Of a stretch of 15,869 bases of DNA, positions 7,839 through 13,756 are shown piece after piece. Origin of the DNA: Clostridia bacterium (GTDB lineage Bacteria; Bacillota; Clostridia; Oscillospirales; CAG-272). Where the stretch lies: positions 1 through 15,869 of the forward strand of contig JAFTMP010000027.1 in the NCBI GenBank assembly GCA_017452335.1, given 5' to 3'. The notes under the pieces were generated by a model that was given only the letters and a program-made list of their open reading frames with translations, made no database searches and had not been told where the DNA came from. A program made the translations under genes and the position numbers. Position 1 is the first letter of the stretch, and each line of letters starts with the position of its first letter.

Positions 7839-8878
7839 GCTCCATCACCCTCCTTACTTTTCTTTTTCGCTTTTTTCTTTGCGGTCAGCTTTTCCTTAAT
7901 AAATCCAAGGCTCAAGCGCTCACGAATACCCGCAAAGGCAGGCGCAGAGGTAAAGAGCATGATGAGCACCAGCATCACGGAATAGATGAGCATTCTGTAG
8001 TCCTGGAAGTCACGAAGTATCTCGGGCAAAACTGTGAGCACCACTGCGGCTACCACAGAGCCAAGCATGTTGCTGCCCATACCGCCAAGCACCACCATAA
8101 CAAGGATCTCAATGGACATGTTAAAACCAAAGGTCTCAGGCTTGATGATGGTGAAGTTGTGTCCGTAAAGCACGCCCGCAACGCCTGCAAAGAACGCAGA
8201 AATGCCAAACACCGCTACCTTGTAGAAGTTTACATTGATCCCGCAGGCTTCTGCCGCGATGCGGTTGTCACGAATTGCCATAATGGAGCGTCCGTGCTTG
8301 GAACGCACTAAATTCATAATCAGGATGGCAGAAAGGATCACCACTGCCGCCGTAAAGGGAAGCAGAGTGAGGGCTGTATTCTTGGGACGGATATCGCCGG
8401 TATCCAAGCCCAGCGCACCGCCAAACACGCTCATATTCTGCACCAGCGTACGAACGATCTCACCAAACGCCAGGGTTACGATCGCCAAATAGTCACCCTT
8501 TACACGCAGTGCGGGAATACCGATGATCACGCCGAACGCCGCCGCGGCAAGACCGCCGATGACCATGGCAATGGGCAAATACGCCGCAAGAGGCATGGAG
8601 GGATATTTTTCAACCAATGTCACTGCCACGTAACACCCAACGTAAGCACCCACCGACATAAAGCCCGCGTGCCCCAAGGACAGTTCACCGAGCACGCCTA
8701 CCATCAGGTTCAGCGAAATGGCAAGCAAAATATAGTATGACATGGGAATGATCATGTTCTTGAGCTGATTGGATGCCATGCCTGTAGAAAGCACCACAAA
8801 AAACACCAAAAACATGGCAACAAGAACACCCAGTGTCAGCGCATCTTTGCGATTGATCTTTGAAAGCATATTTTTCAT
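7835..8878 (-). CDS. livM: Branched-chain amino acid ABC transporter permease LivM
   Basis: A 347-residue polytopic membrane protein with about ten hydrophobic segments and the BPD_transp_2 (LivHM) permease signature. The region NLMVGVLGELSLGHAGFMSVGAYVG is the LivM equivalent of the LivH substrate-path helix. The cytoplasmic loop beginning EACGINVNFYK is the expected coupling site for the ATPases. The C-terminal tail is very lysine-rich (EKLTAKKKAKKKSKEGDGA), which fits a cytoplasmic end by the positive-inside rule. The ATG is 3 nt after the livH stop, with AAGGTG inside the end of livH as ribosome binding site. It forms the translocation channel with LivH. The closest alternative would be an amide or urea-type permease of the same family. 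Confidence 0.94.
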   Translation of the reverse strand: MKNMLSKINRKDALTLGVLVAMFLVFFVVLSTGMASNQLKNMIIPMSYYILLAISLNLMVGVLGELSLGHAGFMSVGAYVGCYVAVTLVEKYPSMPLAAYLPIAMVIGGLAAAAFGVIIGIPALRVKGDYLAIVTLAFGEIVRTLVQNMSVFGGALGLDTGDIRPKNTALTLLPFTAAVVILSAILIMNLVRSKHGRSIMAIRDNRIAAEACGINVNFYKVAVFGISAFFAGVAGVLYGHNFTIIKPETFGFNMSIEILVMVVLGGMGSNMLGSVVAAVVLTVLPEILRDFQDYRMLIYSVMLVLIMLFTSAPAFAGIRERLSLGFIKEKLTAKKKAKKKSKEGDGA

Positions 8879-8881
8879 CCC

Positions 8882-9772
8882 TTACACCTTCTCTCTGATC
8901 TTCTTGCCAAGCAGACCCGTGGGGCGCACCACCAGCATGATGATCAACACGCCAAACACGATCACATCAGTAATTTCACCAAAGATGGGGGTGATGTATG
9001 CCTGGGAAAGCTTTTCCAAAATACCGATGCCAAAGCCGCCCAGCATTGCTCCGGGAATAGACCCGATTCCGCCGAATACCGCCGCAGTAAATGCCTTGAT
9101 ACCGGGCATAGAGCCTGTTGTGGGCTTGATATATGTATAGTTCATGCCATAGCAAAGACTTGCAAATGCCGCAAGCGCCGAGCCGATGGCAAAGGTCAGC
9201 GAAATGGTACGGTTTACATTGATGCCCATCAGTCTTGCCGCATCCTTGTCCTCCGATACCGCGCGCATTGCCTTACCCATTTTTGTCTTATTGATAAATA
9301 ACGTCAGTGCGATCATGAGCACGACGGTCAAAACGATGGTGAAAATCACTTTTCCTTCCACCACCACGAACCCTAAATCCAGCGAAGGAACGTTGATGCC
9401 GGTATTGGGAACGTCCTCCTGCTGTCCGCCGAAGATCAGCAGAGCCAGGTTCTGAAGCAAATAGCTGATACCGATCGCGGTGATCAGAACGTTTAGCGAG
9501 GGCGCACCGCGCAGAGGCTTATACGCCAGGAACTCGATCACGATACCCAGCACCGAGCAGAATACGACAGAGGTCAAAACCCCCAGCCAGCCCGGAAAAT
9601 GCGCCAAAGAAATTGTGGTATAGATCGTATAAGCGCCCACCATAATGACATCACCGTGGGCAAAGTTCAGCATTTTTGCAATGCCGTAAACCATGGTATA
9701 TCCCAGAGCGATCAGCGCGTAGATACTACCTAAGCTGATGCCTTGGATCAATGTTTCTATAAGTAAAGTCAT
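8882..9772 (-). CDS. livH: Branched-chain amino acid ABC transporter permease LivH
   Basis: A 296-residue membrane protein with about eight hydrophobic segments. It opens with the typical LivH text GISLGSIYALIALGYTMVYG, followed by MLNFAHGDVIM, both strongly conserved in this family. A coupling loop beginning DKDAARLMGINVNRT follows in the second half. It pairs with LivM to form the membrane pore for branched-chain or related hydrophobic amino acids. The start is less well supported than others in the operon. Only a weak AGG precedes the ATG, and a 5-bp GC hairpin (9787-9800) sits 14 nt upstream. The N-terminal homology nonetheless places the start here. It is separated from livJ by 320 bp, unlike the 3-4-nt spacing of the genes downstream. 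Confidence 0.94.
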   Translation of the reverse strand: MTLLIETLIQGISLGSIYALIALGYTMVYGIAKMLNFAHGDVIMVGAYTIYTTISLAHFPGWLGVLTSVVFCSVLGIVIEFLAYKPLRGAPSLNVLITAIGISYLLQNLALLIFGGQQEDVPNTGINVPSLDLGFVVVEGKVIFTIVLTVVLMIALTLFINKTKMGKAMRAVSEDKDAARLMGINVNRTISLTFAIGSALAAFASLCYGMNYTYIKPTTGSMPGIKAFTAAVFGGIGSIPGAMLGGFGIGILEKLSQAYITPIFGEITDVIVFGVLIIMLVVRPTGLLGKKIREKV

Positions 9773-9947
9773 ACTTTTAGCCTAAAGCCGCCCATGCGGC
9801 AAGCCTTTCAAATCATTATAAAAGCGGCAATGCGCCAAAGCCCGCAAAAAACCTTTCACAGGCGTCAAAATTTAGTATGTCAGAAATAAAAAGGGACGAA
9901 CCCGATTTTAGTGCACAACGCCGCATATAAGCATCTGATCCTGCACG
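9773..9947 (-). promoter_or_regulatory. livH leader with a possible weak internal promoter
   Basis: This part of the livJ-livH gap contains a perfect TATAAT on the minus strand (9815-9820), 43 bp upstream of the livH ATG. No good -35 box lies 16-18 bp away; the best is GGGCTT. A small hairpin (GCCGC/GCGGC, 9787-9800) follows within the would-be leader. A secondary promoter that lets the transport genes be expressed apart from livJ is possible but unproven. Nothing else is recognisable between 9821 and 9947. Confidence 0.3.
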
Positions 9948-10069
9948 CGGATCCTTACGGGGTTCTCGTATCGGCGGGTCCCCCGCTCATACAGATCCGT
10001 TTTCGCTCCCTTGGGAGCAAGCTTTTGAAGCGGGGAAATGCCCTGCAAGAAGTTTTGCAGGACATTTCC
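9948..10069 (-). promoter_or_regulatory. Multi-hairpin RNA element between livJ and livH
   Basis: Read as minus-strand RNA, three hairpins follow the livJ stop. The first is a 7+7-bp stem with one mismatch (10034-10040 with 10063-10069, and 10042-10048 with 10055-10061). The second is a 6-bp GCTCCC/GGGAGC stem (10005-10018). The third is GCGGG/CCCGC (9974-9986), extended by GTAT/ATAC and enclosed by an outer CGGATC/GATCCG helix (9948-9953 with 9994-9999). None is followed by a U-tract, so these are not ordinary intrinsic terminators. They may protect the 3' end of a short livJ message or lower read-through into livH, as is known for other binding-protein-dependent transporters. That role is inference. 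Confidence 0.5.
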
Positions 10070-10092
10070 TCAAATTTGCATTATCTGATCAA

Positions 10093-11292
10093 TCAGCCTG
10101 CAGTGTACTCAACGTACTTGCCGCTCTTGATCTGCAGAACGCGGGGCTGCTTATTGGTCTCGCCGCTTTCAACCCAGGTCATGGTACCGGTAGAACCAAC
10201 AAGAGTGATCTCGGTCATTGCAGCAACCATCTTGCTGTTGAAATCCTCAGCGCTGATTTCCTTGAGCTGGTCTGCAGTGAATGCGTTCTTCTTCATTGCT
10301 TCCGCAATTGCCAGAACTGCGTCGTAGCCGTCAGCAGCAAACTGGTTGGGAGTAGCACCGTCGAACTTAGCCTTGTATGCATCAACAAAGCCCTTGGTTA
10401 CATCGTCGGTAGCGTCTGCATAGAAGGGGGTCAGCAGAATAACGTCTTCGCAGTCAGCCTGATACTCAGCGCCGCACTCGTCGATCAGTCCGTCAAGACC
10501 GTCTACGCCGAAGATGATGAGGTCATCCAGCTTACCGGAAGCCTGACGCAGGAACTTTGCAGCGTCAGAATAGTAGATGGGCATGAATACCAGCTCAGCA
10601 CCGTTTTCCTTGATCGCAGTGATCTGGGTGCTGAAGTCGGTGTTGGTGCTGGAGGTGTAGGTCTGCTCGGTTACGATCTCCAGACCCAGCTCTGCAGCCT
10701 TTGCCTTGAAGGTGGTGATGTTACCAACGCAGTAGTCGTTACCATTGTCATAGAACAGAGCGATCTTGGTAGCCATGTTCTTGTCCTTGATGGTCTGTGC
10801 TGCGCATTCACCCTGCTGAGGGTCGTTGAAGCATACGCGGAATGCGTTGTCTTCGCCGATGCAGTCCAGTGCAGAAGCAGAGGGAGTGATCAGCAGAACG
10901 CCGCTTTCAGCAGCAGTTGCAACGATGTTCTTGGTCTCGCCGGAGAGAACGCCGCCCAAGGACACGTTCATGCCGTCGTCCTGCAGCTTACCAAAAGCGT
11001 TTACAGCCTTGGTGCCGTCGCCCTGAGAGTCTTCGAACAGAAGCTCAAACTTGATGCCTTCGAATGCACCCTTCGCGTTGAGCTCGTCAACTGCGATCTG
11101 TGCACCGTTCTTTACGGCAGTACCGTAAATTGCATAGTCACCGGTGAGAGGACCGATACCGCCGATCTTAACGACCACGTTACCGTCAGCGTCGGTGGTG
11201 AAGCCCGCGCCGGACTTCTGGCAGGAAGCGAAGCTGATTGCGCAAGAAGCAACCATTACTACAGCCAGAAGAAGAGTCAGAAACTTTTTCAT
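10093..11292 (-). CDS. livJ: Branched-chain amino acid ABC transporter, substrate-binding lipoprotein
   Basis: A 399-residue extracytoplasmic binding protein. Residues 1-23 are a lipoprotein signal peptide (KK, then a hydrophobic core). Two cysteines could be the acylated residue: C17 after VAS, which fits the lipobox better, or C24 after FAS, which is followed by a polar linker. The mature part is a Peripla_BP_6 (LivJ/K) fold. It opens with IGGIGPLTGDYAIYG near residue 44, and the ligand-loop motif LLITPSASA is the usual contact with the amino-acid backbone. It captures leucine, isoleucine, valine or a similar amino acid and delivers it to LivHMGF. AGGAG lies 9 nt before the ATG, about 105 nt downstream of a consensus promoter. 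Its separation from livH by hairpins fits the higher dosage expected of a binding protein. The exact ligand cannot be read from sequence. Confidence 0.94.
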   Translation of the reverse strand: MKKFLTLLLAVVMVASCAISFASCQKSGAGFTTDADGNVVVKIGGIGPLTGDYAIYGTAVKNGAQIAVDELNAKGAFEGIKFELLFEDSQGDGTKAVNAFGKLQDDGMNVSLGGVLSGETKNIVATAAESGVLLITPSASALDCIGEDNAFRVCFNDPQQGECAAQTIKDKNMATKIALFYDNGNDYCVGNITTFKAKAAELGLEIVTEQTYTSSTNTDFSTQITAIKENGAELVFMPIYYSDAAKFLRQASGKLDDLIIFGVDGLDGLIDECGAEYQADCEDVILLTPFYADATDDVTKGFVDAYKAKFDGATPNQFAADGYDAVLAIAEAMKKNAFTADQLKEISAEDFNSKMVAAMTEITLVGSTGTMTWVESGETNKQPRVLQIKSGKYVEYTAG

Positions 11293-11397
11293 TTGTCTAT
11301 TCTCCTAAAAAATAAATATATTGATACAGCGCCTGCCCTCCGATACGGGCATGCGGAATATCCAAAAAATAAAAAGCACCGCTCCATGAGCGATAAC
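11293..11397 (-). promoter_or_regulatory. Structured 5' leader of the liv operon
   Basis: The leader between the predicted start (about 11397) and livJ is roughly 105 nt. It contains a 5-bp hairpin CGCTC-ATG-GAGCG (11380-11392), then a 4-nt spacer and a U-rich tract at 11364-11375. A second stem pairs 11331-11338 with 11347-11354 (one mismatch). The first could be a weak attenuator, but the stem is short and the U-tract is offset. No known riboswitch or T-box feature is visible. Confidence 0.35.
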
Positions 11398-11403
11398 ATG
11401 AGC

Positions 11404-11432
11404 ATTATACTCTTTTTTAACCGATTTGTCAA
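11404..11432 (-). promoter_or_regulatory. Fully consensus sigma-A promoter of the liv operon
   Basis: On the minus strand TTGACA (11427-11432), 17 bp, then TATAAT (11404-11409): both boxes match consensus exactly. Two copies of GCTCATG (plus-strand positions 11385-11391 and 11397-11403) flank the predicted start with 12-bp spacing. They could be an operator; that is inference. Confidence 0.88.
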
Positions 11433-11599
11433 TAGTTTTGTCACATTATTTCCGCATTTCAATAAAAAACGGCAAAAAAAACACACAAAACGGGGCTCCT
11501 CCAAGCCAAAAATTACCTTCTGCGCTAAATGATAGAACACTTTTCAATTATAGCACCAAAAGCATTCAGCAAAGGGAGGTATCTTGAAATCTCATACAC

Positions 11600-11640
11600 A
11601 ACCGCCGAGCGTGAAAGACAAGTTTTCACGCTCGGCGGTT
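11600..11640. other. Long perfect inverted repeat downstream of the zinc-ribbon gene
   Basis: A 17-bp perfect, GC-rich stem (11600-11616 with 11624-11640) has a 7-nt loop, 86 bp past the stop of the minus-strand gene at 11727. Neither strand has a U-tract right after it, so it is not a textbook intrinsic terminator. It could still end or stabilise the zinc-ribbon mRNA. Between it and the liv promoter is AT-rich sequence. That sequence includes a weak GGCT/AGCC hairpin followed by T-rich DNA on the minus strand (about 11479-11505), which may be the real terminator. Confidence 0.6.
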
Positions 11641-11726
11641 GATCTATAAGTATTCAGTTTTTCCGTATCTAAAAAGCTATTGAACTAAAAGCGCTCCAGC
11701 GACATGCCAAAGCCGTTAGCCCTGCC

Positions 11727-13139
11727 CTATTCCCGCAACCAATTATCAAAAAAATCGTCGTCGGGAACAATGTTGTCAATTTGCTTTACCATACACCTGC
11801 CCTCATACACTTCTTCATTTATTTGCTCGGTAAAAAAGCGCGTGGTGGCAAAGGCCTTATCCGATGTGTCAAACCAACGAAGAACCGTACGACCGTTTTC
11901 TGCGAGAATGTAAACCTTTAATGTGTTTCGCGCAAGAAAGGCACAAATATATGAATAGCTTAGTTGACGTTTGACGATATCGCTGTCCATACACTGCTTG
12001 AACGCATCGTAATCCGTGTATGAAGTCTTCAAACCGTTACTGCCGGTATGGTTTGCATCGCCGCCAATACGCGTTTTGGAAAAACGAAATCCACCTGTGA
12101 TCAACCGATCTGCAACATCCACAACACAAGAAAACAAGGTATGATCAACGATCCCGTCAATTTCGTAACTGATTTGATGCGGCTCGCTCTTTAAAAGCGG
12201 AATATTTTCGCTGCTTTTGCCGTAGGTAAAGCTATAACAATCCTCACAGTACCATGCACCGTTCACAAAAATCATGCTTTCTTCAAACACCCGGCATCGG
12301 CAAACAGAACAAATTGCCATCGACTCTTCTTGCTTTTTCTTTTGAATTTGAATCAAAATATTTACCAAACGCTGTGCCTGCATGGAACGAATGTTTGAAA
12401 ACGTGTCCTCTTTCTTCTTGTTCTTGACTTGTGCAAGAACATTCACCAATTGTTGAGTCAGTTCGGCGCTCTGCACTTGCACGCGCGCCTCTTGCACCTT
12501 GGCATGGGATTGTGCACAGTCGGGGCAAAAGCGATGGCTGTCCATCCACACGGCATTTTTATCGAAAACAATTCGTTTGCATTTTGCACAGGTCGGATAC
12601 CGTCCGTCTGTTTGAGGTGTGCTCGTTTCCTTGTGCTTTTGGGTCGGTACAAGAACATTCACTATTTTTTGTGCCTGCTCGGTCTTCTGCATTTGCACGC
12701 GCGCCTCTTGCGCCTTGGCGTGGGATTGTGCGCAGTCGGGGCAAAAGCGATGACTGCCGATCCACACGGTGTTTTCATCCAAAATGCTTCGTTTGCATCT
12801 TGCGCAGGTCAGATGCCGTTTTGCGCCGAAAACAGGAGCAAGGGGCGTTTTGCTATCGTGTTTTTGCCGTGCCTCCCTGCTCTGCGCTTGAAGCACGATC
12901 GTTTCGCAAATATCACAGTATTGTTGATCCCCGATCGTCTTCACACAGTGGCGGGGGATCGTTGACAAACCAATGCCGCATCTTGCACAGCAACGCCTTT
13001 TCACCCGATCACCTTCGGCTTGAGCGTTCTTTGAGGATGACGTCACGTGCTTTTGATCTTCTTCGATTGCATTCTTCGTGCTCAGTTCATTCTCTTTTTT
13101 CTTTTTGATGAAGTCATTCCATTTTTGAAAAAAAGACAT
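11727..13139 (-). CDS. Uncharacterised protein with four zinc ribbons and a unique C-terminal domain
   Basis: A 470-residue soluble protein that I do not recognise as a named family. Seen directly: a lysine/glutamate-rich N-terminus (1-50), then four four-cysteine ribbons. The first is C51/C54...C75/C78 with a 20-residue linker. The other three have 17-residue linkers: C112/C115...C133/C136, C184/C187...C205/C208 and C277/C280...C298/C301. Between ribbons are polar, helix-prone segments repeating VNVL/VNIL, which may form coiled coils. Ribbons 2 and 3 belong to a 72-residue tandem repeat. Residues 320-470 form an unrelated globular domain. Each ribbon probably binds one structural zinc. The start is ATG 13139, with GGGAGG 12 nt upstream (a long gap); an in-frame TTG at 13172 is possible but has no site. 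It is the third gene in a row of same-strand uncharacterised genes, and its first ribbon matches that of the 599-residue membrane protein. Confidence 0.85.
   Translation of the reverse strand: MSFFQKWNDFIKKKKENELSTKNAIEEDQKHVTSSSKNAQAEGDRVKRRCCARCGIGLSTIPRHCVKTIGDQQYCDICETIVLQAQSREARQKHDSKTPLAPVFGAKRHLTCARCKRSILDENTVWIGSHRFCPDCAQSHAKAQEARVQMQKTEQAQKIVNVLVPTQKHKETSTPQTDGRYPTCAKCKRIVFDKNAVWMDSHRFCPDCAQSHAKVQEARVQVQSAELTQQLVNVLAQVKNKKKEDTFSNIRSMQAQRLVNILIQIQKKKQEESMAICSVCRCRVFEESMIFVNGAWYCEDCYSFTYGKSSENIPLLKSEPHQISYEIDGIVDHTLFSCVVDVADRLITGGFRFSKTRIGGDANHTGSNGLKTSYTDYDAFKQCMDSDIVKRQLSYSYICAFLARNTLKVYILAENGRTVLRWFDTSDKAFATTRFFTEQINEEVYEGRCMVKQIDNIVPDDDFFDNWLRE
12378..12809 (-). repeat. 216-bp in-frame tandem duplication inside the zinc-ribbon gene
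   Basis: Two units (12594-12809 and 12378-12593) encode residues 111-182 and 183-254, each with one zinc ribbon and its following linker. Over the best-kept part, 12481-12596 against 12697-12812, I count 16 differences in 116 bp (about 86% identity). Similarity drops toward the linker ends. The exact 72-codon period shows an in-frame unequal duplication. A more diverged third unit (ribbon 4) follows after residue 254. Confidence 0.9.
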
Positions 13140-13261
13140 GATATTTCCAATCCTCCCAAAAAAGCGCAGCAATCATTCACCCGACACACATGCCGATATT
13201 CAAAAGACACGGATCCGGATAATGCTTCATAATTCATGAGTCCTGTTTAAACAGCCGTCCC

Positions 13262-13687
13262 TTATATAAACCAAAGAATCTTGCCTCGTATATATGCCGC
13301 AAGAAAATATCCTGTAAGCAAACAGGTATCAATTAGTGCGGTAATAACCGCCGCATCTTCCTTCAAAAGAAGAAAATCCTGAAAGGCAGCGCCGGTCATC
13401 ATCCACAAAAACACGGCAGACAACACAATGCCCACACCTGCACCAACGTTACAAAGCGTTCTCGCCTTTGTTTCCGATGCACTGCGCACTTTACCAATAA
13501 AGGCAAGGACAAATCCAATTGGCGGAAAGCACAAGAACAACGCCAGCGCGATCGGCCACAAAACATCATATACCGCTTTTCCTGCTACAGTTCCGATAAT
13601 CAACGCCATAATCGGTAATACAAATGAACCCACAGATACGATCACGCTCAACACACCCCACACGATTCCTCTTTTTGTTGCCAGCAT
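13262..13687 (-). CDS. Small four-helix membrane protein of unknown function
   Basis: A 141-residue protein with four predicted transmembrane segments at about 7-33, 40-64, 79-99 and 113-134. A basic loop (GKVRSASETKART, 65-77) sits between helices 2 and 3. The glycine-rich third helix (NVGAGVGIVLSAVF) and the FPPIGFVLAFIGK turn resemble small DUF4190-type membrane proteins, but I would not assign it to that family without a search. No catalytic or metal-binding motif is visible. ATG 13687 is chosen because GAGG lies 5 nt before it; an in-frame ATG at 13717 has no ribosome binding site. It follows the 599-residue membrane protein by 69 bp on the same strand. After it come 122 bp with small palindromes, including CTGTTTAAACAG at 13243-13254, before the four-ribbon gene. 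It may be an accessory subunit of the same envelope complex. Confidence 0.78.
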   Translation of the reverse strand: MLATKRGIVWGVLSVIVSVGSFVLPIMALIIGTVAGKAVYDVLWPIALALFLCFPPIGFVLAFIGKVRSASETKARTLCNVGAGVGIVLSAVFLWMMTGAAFQDFLLLKEDAAVITALIDTCLLTGYFLAAYIRGKILWFI

Positions 13688-13756
13688 TTTCACCTCTTTT
13701 TCACTATGGCTACCCATGCTTTTCGCTGCAAAGTCCGCTCAAATAAGCGTACATCA

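Noticed and set aside
10034..10069. First hairpin after livJ as an intrinsic terminator
   Set aside because: No U-tract follows on the minus strand (the next bases are CCCCGCTTC), so it was kept only as part of a structured RNA element.
11289..11399. 36-codon upstream frame ending in an ATGA overlap with livJ, suggesting a leader peptide
   Set aside because: Its ATG at 11399 lies at or before the predicted transcription start, and neither it nor the next ATG (11387) has a ribosome binding site. There is no run of Leu/Ile/Val codons as expected for attenuation control.
11539..11555. Minus-strand extended -10 (TGC TATAAT) at 11547-11555 as a second liv promoter
   Set aside because: There is no -35 box at usable spacing; the consensus promoter at 11404-11432 is closer and far stronger.
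12378..12809. Repeat array as CRISPR or mobile-element repeat
   Set aside because: There are only two long in-frame units inside a coding sequence, with no spacers, terminal inverted repeats or target-site duplication.
11727..13139. LIM-domain or other named zinc-finger assignment for the four-ribbon protein
   Set aside because: The spacing is pure Cys4 (x2, x17 or x20, x2) without the His/Asp ligands and paired-finger spacing of LIM domains; a generic zinc ribbon is the safer call.
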